Below are positions 23,101 to 32,400 of a DNA stretch of 64,000 nucleotides, one piece after another; positions within the stretch are counted from its first letter, which is position 1; each line of letters starts with the position of its first letter. This DNA is from Ulva prolifera (Eukaryota > Chlorophyta > Ulvophyceae > Ulvales > Ulvaceae). The position numbers were made by a program, and so were the translations under genes. The stretch spans positions 7,906,842 through 7,970,841 of the forward strand of contig CM041197.1 of assembly GCA_023078555.1 (NCBI GenBank), in the 5' to 3' direction. Below the pieces are notes generated by a model that was not told where the DNA came from, ran no database searches, and saw nothing but the letters and a program-made list of their open reading frames with translations.

Positions 23101-24832
23101 AAAGTCCTCCGCGGTAGGGCACTTCTGCACACATGCATGAGGTGCAGTGTGGAATGCATTTCACCTCACATATGCATCATGATGACGTCAGGATTGCACG
23201 GACGTCGGCACCAAACACCAAACACCGGCTCGCACTGCTGGCAGGACAAGGCTGGAGTTTTGCATTGGCTGCCAGAACGCGTCACCGTGCTGCATGGCAT
23301 GTGGCATGTAAATCGCGGAGGTCGCAGCGCCGTGTGCATGTGCATGCTGTGACCCATAGATTACAGCATGCACTGCTGAGCACTGCCTGTAAGAGTGTTG
23401 CACGCAGAGGTTGGAGAGGTAGGTAGCACTGCACACGGCAACAACTTGAATGCCACCGCGATTGAGGCATTGCCTCAGAAGCAGCTCTCGCAAGCACCTG
23501 AACCATGCCAGGAGGAATACAGTACCGTGACAGGCATTGTCTGTGACTGTGTGGCAGGCGCGTTGTGGAGCTGTTGCCCGAACGAATGTGAGTGGGCCCG
23601 GGCACAGCATGCATGTCATGTGCAGCACAGCATGCATGTGCATGTGCATGGGCTGGGGCACAGCATGCATGTGCATGTGCATGGGCTGGGGCTGTGCTTG
23701 GTACGTGACAGCACTGTTGAGACATGCTCGAGGTGGCAGGTGTACGGCAGGAAGTCTCACATTTGCCGGGAGATCTTCGTCGTAATCTGTGACTACGAAG
23801 GAGAACGTGCTGGAGGGGCCAGGGACATCGGCCCCAAAGTCGAGGATGTGGCGCTGGCTGCCGCCGCCCGCGTCCGCGCCACCGCTGGACACGGCCTGGC
23901 TCAAACGATGCATCGCCTCAGATTGCACCGGAGAGGAACGGGATGTGTAAGCATAACTGAGATTGCCGGCAGTCAGCAGCTCCTGCAAGATGACTGAATG
24001 TTGAAGGCAGAGTTTCCGGGTCCCATCACGGTTGCAGCACGAGGGTCTTTCACCAAGCTTGGTGACAGACCCTTGTGCTGCAACGGCGGTGGGACCCTGA
24101 AGCAGATCCTGCAGGAACATGTGCTGTGCAGTACATTGCATGCAGTGTGCGGGGTACCTGAGCCGGTTCGCGGTGGTGGGTGCAGTGCATGGGTGCCGGC
24201 ACCTGCAGGTTGCAATTGCTGCACAGCAACGCAGCCGCAGGTGTGCACCGCATGGCTGCATGCATCATATGATGCAAGAACTGCTAGACTGCAGCCACAT
24301 GCATGCCCGCGGTTGGTTGCGTTTGCTGCGAGGTCAATGGCCCCGGCACTGACCGTGGCGCGAGTGTTCTGCGTTGATGGCCCTGCAGCTCTAGAGATCT
24401 CTTGTGCACATGTGCTGGTCTCCGGTCGGACACTGCTCCTGGGGGTTGACCTGCGTCTTCGAGACTGTCCTTGCATTACACAGATGCTGCGTTCACTGGG
24501 TCAGAGAAGAGCAACATTTTCCCCCACTTTTTCCTCACGGCCGCAAGTGGGGCACGTCTTTGCCAGCGAGGCATGCATGTGATGTAGCAGGAATTGGGGA
24601 CTGAAATGTGGAATTGGGGACGTACACCCTGACTCTGCAGCCGGCGGCCCCTGGTTTGTCGTGTGAAGTCGACCAGTTTGTTGACCCAGTACGCCAGGTC
24701 AGGGCAGGCGAGGTGCGACTCCACTCCAAATGCCCTATCTGTGAGCACACTGTAGCTCTGCGTGAGGCCCTCGTTCACAATGCACCTTTCCGCACAGCCG
24801 CCTACTGAGCAGTCGCCCGTCCACAGGCATGC
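20105..24832 (-). CDS. Surface-protein family copy 4 (exons 2-7; exon 1 degenerate)
   Basis: Exons 2-7 in coding order: 24626-24832, 23761-23982, 23031-23124, 21835-22096, 21351-21555, 20105-20563, giving 482 codons in the family phases. Exon 2 starts ACLWTGDCSVGGC and ends RGRRLQSQG before GTACGT. Exon 4 has CPTAEDFEEA. Exon 5 has NRYQFLVRM and MVQCVDNFGALS. Exon 6 has FNVTDVASLVNI and is 3 bp short. Exon 5 is 6 bp short. The last exon ends AATAVAALAPALLG, GPI-signal-like. No intact signal-peptide exon was found; a stop-containing remnant lies at 25019-25087, beside the tandem array. The body is open with good splice sites, so damage is recent or another first exon is used. Confidence 0.75.
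22887..22940 (+). repeat. R1 fragment
   Basis: CATGTGTGTGTTACAAGC, then GACAAAGGCAGCAAGGCGGG. A short direct repeat (CACATGGGCAGCTGCATG) occurs on either side (about 22874 and 22938). Intron 4 of copy 4. Confidence 0.6.
23626..23691 (+). repeat. 33-bp minisatellite, two units
   Basis: Two identical units beginning CACAGCATGCATGTGCATGT and ending GGGCTGGGG. A partial unit precedes them. Intron 3 of copy 4, about 70 bp from the exon 3 donor. The sense-strand RNA carries many GCAUGC/UGCAUG motifs. Confidence 0.85.
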
Positions 24833-24969
24833 CTGCATGCATGGACAAAGTTGTCAGGGTGAGATGCATCATGCATGGATGAGCGTCGACATCCTGCCTG
24901 CCTGCATGCACCTGTGCCTCTGCCGCCATTACGCTGCCCAGGCTTGTGCAGTGTGCTACAACGTGTTGC

Positions 24970-25022
24970 GGAAGAGTGAAAGGGTAGAGGCAAACATAAC
25001 AACGGAACCTTGTCCGGATCAT
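24970..25022 (+). repeat. R2 dispersed repeat
   Basis: GAAGAGTGAAAGGGTAGAGG followed by ACAACGGAACCTTGTCCGGA. It adjoins the degenerate exon 1 of copy 4 and may have disrupted it. Confidence 0.5.
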
Positions 25023-25087
25023 CGGCCACAATCTGTGTGGACGGCAGCGGCGACGTACGCGGGGACACAGCACACGTTGGTTGCCAT
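25019..25087 (-). pseudogene. Probable degenerate exon 1 (signal peptide) of copy 4
   Basis: The minus strand reads MATNVCCVPAYVAAAVHTDC followed by GR and a stop. It resembles the family signal peptides (compare VVACVLRAYLAAAD of copy 3) and is at the expected distance upstream of exon 2. It lacks the conserved end of exon 1 (xSxTS before a GTGCGCCAC donor) and runs into an R2 repeat. If correct, copy 4 cannot make its ancestral secreted form. The alignment is short, so the call is tentative. Confidence 0.4.
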
Positions 25088-25307
25088 GCATGTTGAGCAG
25101 CATTGTACAATGCACGTGCACACGAACAGGACGCGCAGGCTGCTCGATTACAGACCCATGGGTGTTGCAGCACCCAACATCGCCGTCATCTTCAGATTGA
25201 GCGAGCACATGCCGCGTTCAAGACTGGCGTAGTACCGGCGATAATCGAAATGTTCCGCAGTTGATCGACCCGGTTCATTCTATTGTTTTTACAAAAGAGC
25301 GGACTCC

Positions 25308-25345
25308 ATCGGATGGAAGAAGACAAACACCAAACCGAATCTCAT
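25308..25345 (+). repeat. R2 fragment
   Basis: AGAAGACAAACACCAAACCG followed by AATCTCATCCGAATCAACAG, aligning with 17043-17095. Confidence 0.45.
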
Positions 25346-25457
25346 CCGAATCAACAGCATCACACACATACACACACCATCACACTACAACCGCGCCCAA
25401 TATTGATTAATACCACGTGGTCTGTACAGAAGAATTTCATCCAAACCAACATCAACA

Positions 25458-25552
25458 CATGTGTTACAAGGACAATTTGCAAAGGTGGCGAGGCGGGCAG
25501 CACCGCGAAAGAAGCAAGTAGACCAAGCATGCACCCAGACACCCACGCACGC
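25458..25552 (+). repeat. R1 dispersed repeat (good copy)
   Basis: CATGTGTTACAAGGACAATT, then GGCGAGGCGGGCAGCACCGC and AAGAAGCAAGTAGACCAAGC. A CA-rich low-complexity stretch leads from here to the array start. Confidence 0.7.
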
Positions 25553-25796
25553 CACTCCCATCACGCACAGAAAGCCCATCACGCCCTCAGCAAACGACAC
25601 AGATCCGCAGACCGCCAAGCACATACCCACACGCCCACACACACGCACACTCACACAAACCCAACGGCCCACATGCACAAACCGGCACTTCATGCACAAT
25701 GCCATATAAACATATCAAAACATGAGAGAGGGGCCTGACCGAGCCATGCACAGCGCATAGGGAGCAGTTTTGTGGCAATGCATGGGCTACGATGCC

Positions 25797-26537
25797 CTAG
25801 CAGGCGAGCAAATCAAGTAAATGAAAGACGTGACGAACGGCATAGTGAAATAGAGGGTGTCTCAGGTGGCCGACAGAATGCTCGCACGCTGTAAATGGTG
25901 GAGTACAGGCTCTTGCACAGCCGAGTGACCGGCCTAGTGATAAAGGCACTCGAGCAACCTGTGGCATACCGCACTCAATTCCGACTGCAACAGCTATCTG
26001 CAAACTATATTTATAGACTTTACGCCGTGCTGGCGGGGGCGGCGAGGCGTGCACGCCAGCGACGCTACGTTGCAGGTACGGAGACGTGTACCGGCGAGCT
26101 CGAGTCAGGTGATGTCTTGGTGTGTCAGCTACATGTCCCCAAAGAATCAAGGCCATAACTGTTGCAGTGAACCTAGAGGTGCAGCCACAGTGTGCTCCTG
26201 TCATGGGGGGTGGGGGCTGCAGAGTCAGCCACACGACCACCACAGCAAAAAAGCTGAATAGTGCGATCACCAGCTCCACTCCGGAATTGCTCACACAGCA
26301 TGCACATTTGGTTATCAAGGACGTGAACTGGGTTATCCGTATTGAATTCTGCTTAGCGGTTTCAGTGACGTGTAGTGTTTTCGAAATTTGAAAGTGCCCA
26401 TTTCTGTGAAAGCTGACCGTGTGCACACCTGACTCAGTGTGTGCATGTGCGCCGCGCTGCTGTCTCAAATGTGAGGAATACACACAGCACACATGATCAA
26501 GGGCACACGTATGTGTAGCATACACCCTTCTCATCAT
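25797..26537 (-). other. 246-codon open frame spanning the B-to-A junction
   Basis: Longest frame of the unit, repeated at 27684-28424, 29571-30311 and 31458-32198. In the last A copy it is 34477-35148 with a different start taken from flanking DNA. It begins in B, crosses the A inverted repeat, and has one strongly hydrophobic segment (ELVIALFSFFAVVVVWLTL) that could span a membrane, followed by a Pro run. No domain recognised. Because it crosses the A boundary it is lost where A is absent, so a conserved protein is doubtful. Confidence 0.25.
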
Positions 26538-26985
26538 GCATAAGCTGTCTCAGCTCTCAAGCTCCAAGGAGCTGTGCATGCTGCTCATTCCAGCAAGAGG
26601 ACACACAAAGACATAAGTGTCAGGACAGCACACGCAGGCGGGCAATAGCCAATGGTAAACTATCGCGTGCCACCTCGAGTGTACTGTGGCAGCGAGCTGG
26701 CTGCATATGTGACCTTGCAGTGGTCGGGGCTGTACCATATTGCTGGCGCGTGCTCCATGAGCCACTCATGCAGCATGCTGGAGGTGAAAACTGATGCTTT
26801 GTGAGTCGCTGAACACATGAAAGACTTGTATGTGCTCTGATGTGTTAAGGAGCTGCAGCTGTGGTTAACTGGAGCCCGATAGCATTGTCAGCTCAGGCCT
26901 TCAGCAACGAGACCTGTGTGCAATCCTTTCAGCACTTCCGACCCGGAGAGCACGATTGCGAGCGACCATGTAGTAAATACGGGAA

Positions 26986-27117
26986 TTAAATTTGGATGTA
27001 GCTGCGGACTGGGCCGATCGTGCGGCCATGCAAACACTGCTCGCTGATGAAGCGCTTGCATGCCACGGACAGCACCGGGTCGCGCTTGCAGGCCCTTGCG
27101 AACTCGGGCAGACCGCA
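26986..27117 (-). other. Cysteine-rich terminal-exon-like frame in module B
   Basis: A 43-codon frame plus stop, preceded by a TCTGGCTAG acceptor-like site. It reads CGLPEFARACKRDPVLSVAC then KRFISEQCL and ends RSYIQI. Cysteines lie at positions 1, 10, 20 and 28, and third codon positions are strongly GC-biased, unlike the other frames here. Repeated at 28873-29004, 30760-30891, 32647-32778 and 33779-33910, once per B module including the one without A. It may be the last exon of a small secreted or Cys-rich protein gene carried by B. Family not recognised. Confidence 0.35.
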
Positions 27118-27550
27118 CTAGCCAGAGACGATCCACGAGAAGCAACAGAAGCATTCATGTTGCAACTACGCGCATGATCACACACATGTGAAGAATCATC
27201 AACTATTGCGAGCAGGTCATGTGCGACAGGCGCAACGGATACAGCGATAGCCTGCGCGACAACATCCCAGCGTGCATGGAACATACAACTGCCGCTCTCT
27301 CGTCATGAACATATCCGTCAATCGCTGTCTAGTACGCCAATGCCGGACAGGGAGCCGAAACTATGTACAAATGTGGCTGAGGTGACACGCCTCCAACAGG
27401 CGCGGGCGCGGGGTTGGCCGTGCGGCCGGGTTTGCGCCGGGTGCGGCGCCACCTGATCACCAAATTGTGCAATGCACAGCATCCCTGATGTGCCTGAAGA
27501 GGCGGCGGCTGCAACGGACGCTTAATACGGAATTTAGAAAATGAGAATAC

Positions 27551-28305
27551 GGTCAGCACATGCACAAACCGGCACTTCATGCACAATGCCATATAAACAT
27601 ATCAAAACATGAGAGAGGGGCCTGACCGAGCCATGCACAGCGCATAGGGAGCAGTTTTGTGGCAATGCATGGGCTACGATGCCCTAGCAGGCGAGCAAAT
27701 CAAGTAAATGAAAGACGTGACGAACGGCATAGTGAAATAGAGGGTGTCTCAGGTGGCCGACAGAATGCTCGCACGCTGTAAATGGTGGAGTACAGGCTCT
27801 TGCACAGCCGAGTGACCGGCCTAGTGATAAAGGCACTCGAGCAACCTGTGGCATACCGCACTCAATTCCGACTGCAACAGCTATCTGCAAACTATATTTA
27901 TAGACTTTACGCCGTGCTGGCGGGGGCGGCGAGGCGTGCACGCCAGCGACGCTACGTTGCAGGTACGGAGACGTGTACCGGCGAGCTCGAGTCAGGTGAT
28001 GTCTTGGTGTGTCAGCTACATGTCCCCAAAGAATCAAGGCCATAACTGTTGCAGTGAACCTAGAGGTGCAGCCACAGTGTGCTCCTGTCATGGGGGGTGG
28101 GGGCTGCAGAGTCAGCCACACGACCACCACAGCAAAAAAGCTGAATAGTGCGATCACCAGCTCCACTCCGGAATTGCTCACACAGCATGCACATTTGGTT
28201 ATCAAGGACGTGAACTGGGTTATCCGTATTGAATTCTGCTTAGCGGTTTCAGTGACGTGTAGTGTTTTCGAAATTTGAAAGTGCCCATTTCTGTGAAAGC
28301 TGACC
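27551..28305. mobile_element. Module A: TIR-bounded element (representative copy)
   Basis: Bounded by GGTCAGC and GCTGACC; with flanks this is ACGGTCAGC and GCTGACCGT. The inverted similarity continues imperfectly inward to a shared GGCACTT about 25 bp in. At 33211/33212 the flanking B sequences join as GAATAC|GTGTGC with A absent. That junction can be read as a blunt join or as a single CG where A-bearing junctions have CG on both sides, i.e. a 2-bp target duplication. No transposase domain is evident, so it would be non-autonomous. Other copies are given under the array. Confidence 0.6.
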
Positions 28306-29437
28306 GTGTGCACACCTGACTCAGTGTGTGCATGTGCGCCGCGCTGCTGTCTCAAATGTGAGGAATACACACAGCACACATGATCAAGGGCACACGTATG
28401 TGTAGCATACACCCTTCTCATCATGCATAAGCTGTCTCAGCTCTCAAGCTCCAAGGAGCTGTGCATGCTGCTCATTCCAGCAAGAGGACACACAAAGACA
28501 TAAGTGTCAGGACAGCACACGCAGGCGGGCAATAGCCAATGGTAAACTATCGCGTGCCACCTCGAGTGTACTGTGGCAGCGAGCTGGCTGCATATGTGAC
28601 CTTGCAGTGGTCGGGGCTGTACCATATTGCTGGCGCGTGCTCCATGAGCCACTCATGCAGCATGCTGGAGGTGAAAACTGATGCTTTGTGAGTCGCTGAA
28701 CACATGAAAGACTTGTATGTGCTCTGATGTGTTAAGGAGCTGCAGCTGTGGTTAACTGGAGCCCGATAGCATTGTCAGCTCAGGCCTTCAGCAACGAGAC
28801 CTGTGTGCAATCCTTTCAGCACTTCCGACCCGGAGAGCACGATTGCGAGCGACCATGTAGTAAATACGGGAATTAAATTTGGATGTAGCTGCGGACTGGG
28901 CCGATCGTGCGGCCATGCAAACACTGCTCGCTGATGAAGCGCTTGCATGCCACGGACAGCACCGGGTCGCGCTTGCAGGCCCTTGCGAACTCGGGCAGAC
29001 CGCACTAGCCAGAGACGATCCACGAGAAGCAACAGAAGCATTCATGTTGCAACTACGCGCATGATCACACACATGTGAAGAATCATCAACTATTGCGAGC
29101 AGGTCATGTGCGACAGGCGCAACGGATACAGCGATAGCCTGCGCGACAACATCCCAGCGTGCATGGAACATACAACTGCCGCTCTCTCGTCATGAACATA
29201 TCCGTCAATCGCTGTCTAGTACGCCAATGCCGGACAGGGAGCCGAAACTATGTACAAATGTGGCTGAGGTGACACGCCTCCAACAGGCGCGGGCGCGGGG
29301 TTGGCCGTGCGGCCGGGTTTGCGCCGGGTGCGGCGCCACCTGATCACCAAATTGTGCAATGCACAGCATCCCTGATGTGCCTGAAGAGGCGGCGGCTGCA
29401 ACGGACGCTTAATACGGAATTTAGAAAATGAGAATAC
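28306..29437. repeat. Module B of the array (representative copy)
   Basis: A 1,132-bp segment present five times. Besides the Cys-rich frame it holds minus-strand frames of 127, 88 and 71 codons that overlap one another. One minus-strand frame near its low-coordinate end contains GCCALHNLVIRW, faintly like the ACCxLHN motif near the C-terminus of Harbinger-type DDE transposases. That is too little to assign a family. Confidence 0.6.
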
Positions 29438-32400
29438 GGTCAGCACATGCACAAACCGGCACTTCATGCACAATGCCATATAAACATATCAAAACATGAG
29501 AGAGGGGCCTGACCGAGCCATGCACAGCGCATAGGGAGCAGTTTTGTGGCAATGCATGGGCTACGATGCCCTAGCAGGCGAGCAAATCAAGTAAATGAAA
29601 GACGTGACGAACGGCATAGTGAAATAGAGGGTGTCTCAGGTGGCCGACAGAATGCTCGCACGCTGTAAATGGTGGAGTACAGGCTCTTGCACAGCCGAGT
29701 GACCGGCCTAGTGATAAAGGCACTCGAGCAACCTGTGGCATACCGCACTCAATTCCGACTGCAACAGCTATCTGCAAACTATATTTATAGACTTTACGCC
29801 GTGCTGGCGGGGGCGGCGAGGCGTGCACGCCAGCGACGCTACGTTGCAGGTACGGAGACGTGTACCGGCGAGCTCGAGTCAGGTGATGTCTTGGTGTGTC
29901 AGCTACATGTCCCCAAAGAATCAAGGCCATAACTGTTGCAGTGAACCTAGAGGTGCAGCCACAGTGTGCTCCTGTCATGGGGGGTGGGGGCTGCAGAGTC
30001 AGCCACACGACCACCACAGCAAAAAAGCTGAATAGTGCGATCACCAGCTCCACTCCGGAATTGCTCACACAGCATGCACATTTGGTTATCAAGGACGTGA
30101 ACTGGGTTATCCGTATTGAATTCTGCTTAGCGGTTTCAGTGACGTGTAGTGTTTTCGAAATTTGAAAGTGCCCATTTCTGTGAAAGCTGACCGTGTGCAC
30201 ACCTGACTCAGTGTGTGCATGTGCGCCGCGCTGCTGTCTCAAATGTGAGGAATACACACAGCACACATGATCAAGGGCACACGTATGTGTAGCATACACC
30301 CTTCTCATCATGCATAAGCTGTCTCAGCTCTCAAGCTCCAAGGAGCTGTGCATGCTGCTCATTCCAGCAAGAGGACACACAAAGACATAAGTGTCAGGAC
30401 AGCACACGCAGGCGGGCAATAGCCAATGGTAAACTATCGCGTGCCACCTCGAGTGTACTGTGGCAGCGAGCTGGCTGCATATGTGACCTTGCAGTGGTCG
30501 GGGCTGTACCATATTGCTGGCGCGTGCTCCATGAGCCACTCATGCAGCATGCTGGAGGTGAAAACTGATGCTTTGTGAGTCGCTGAACACATGAAAGACT
30601 TGTATGTGCTCTGATGTGTTAAGGAGCTGCAGCTGTGGTTAACTGGAGCCCGATAGCATTGTCAGCTCAGGCCTTCAGCAACGAGACCTGTGTGCAATCC
30701 TTTCAGCACTTCCGACCCGGAGAGCACGATTGCGAGCGACCATGTAGTAAATACGGGAATTAAATTTGGATGTAGCTGCGGACTGGGCCGATCGTGCGGC
30801 CATGCAAACACTGCTCGCTGATGAAGCGCTTGCATGCCACGGACAGCACCGGGTCGCGCTTGCAGGCCCTTGCGAACTCGGGCAGACCGCACTAGCCAGA
30901 GACGATCCACGAGAAGCAACAGAAGCATTCATGTTGCAACTACGCGCATGATCACACACATGTGAAGAATCATCAACTATTGCGAGCAGGTCATGTGCGA
31001 CAGGCGCAACGGATACAGCGATAGCCTGCGCGACAACATCCCAGCGTGCATGGAACATACAACTGCCGCTCTCTCGTCATGAACATATCCGTCAATCGCT
31101 GTCTAGTACGCCAATGCCGGACAGGGAGCCGAAACTATGTACAAATGTGGCTGAGGTGACACGCCTCCAACAGGCGCGGGCGCGGGGTTGGCCGTGCGGC
31201 CGGGTTTGCGCCGGGTGCGGCGCCACCTGATCACCAAATTGTGCAATGCACAGCATCCCTGATGTGCCTGAAGAGGCGGCGGCTGCAACGGACGCTTAAT
31301 ACGGAATTTAGAAAATGAGAATACGGTCAGCACATGCACAAACCGGCACTTCATGCACAATGCCATATAAACATATCAAAACATGAGAGAGGGGCCTGAC
31401 CGAGCCATGCACAGCGCATAGGGAGCAGTTTTGTGGCAATGCATGGGCTACGATGCCCTAGCAGGCGAGCAAATCAAGTAAATGAAAGACGTGACGAACG
31501 GCATAGTGAAATAGAGGGTGTCTCAGGTGGCCGACAGAATGCTCGCACGCTGTAAATGGTGGAGTACAGGCTCTTGCACAGCCGAGTGACCGGCCTAGTG
31601 ATAAAGGCACTCGAGCAACCTGTGGCATACCGCACTCAATTCCGACTGCAACAGCTATCTGCAAACTATATTTATAGACTTTACGCCGTGCTGGCGGGGG
31701 CGGCGAGGCGTGCACGCCAGCGACGCTACGTTGCAGGTACGGAGACGTGTACCGGCGAGCTCGAGTCAGGTGATGTCTTGGTGTGTCAGCTACATGTCCC
31801 CAAAGAATCAAGGCCATAACTGTTGCAGTGAACCTAGAGGTGCAGCCACAGTGTGCTCCTGTCATGGGGGGTGGGGGCTGCAGAGTCAGCCACACGACCA
31901 CCACAGCAAAAAAGCTGAATAGTGCGATCACCAGCTCCACTCCGGAATTGCTCACACAGCATGCACATTTGGTTATCAAGGACGTGAACTGGGTTATCCG
32001 TATTGAATTCTGCTTAGCGGTTTCAGTGACGTGTAGTGTTTTCGAAATTTGAAAGTGCCCATTTCTGTGAAAGCTGACCGTGTGCACACCTGACTCAGTG
32101 TGTGCATGTGCGCCGCGCTGCTGTCTCAAATGTGAGGAATACACACAGCACACATGATCAAGGGCACACGTATGTGTAGCATACACCCTTCTCATCATGC
32201 ATAAGCTGTCTCAGCTCTCAAGCTCCAAGGAGCTGTGCATGCTGCTCATTCCAGCAAGAGGACACACAAAGACATAAGTGTCAGGACAGCACACGCAGGC
32301 GGGCAATAGCCAATGGTAAACTATCGCGTGCCACCTCGAGTGTACTGTGGCAGCGAGCTGGCTGCATATGTGACCTTGCAGTGGTCGGGGCTGTACCATA

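Noticed and set aside
23188..24261. 357-codon minus-strand open frame, the longest in the window
   Set aside because: It reads through exon 3 of copy 4 (74 codons) and its two introns. The conserved exon boundaries and phases in all paralogues show that only 23761-23982 is coding.
27329..27592. Harbinger-type transposase in module B (GCCALHNL motif)
   Set aside because: Only about eight residues resemble the family, no DDE residues are visible, and the rest of the frame is low complexity.
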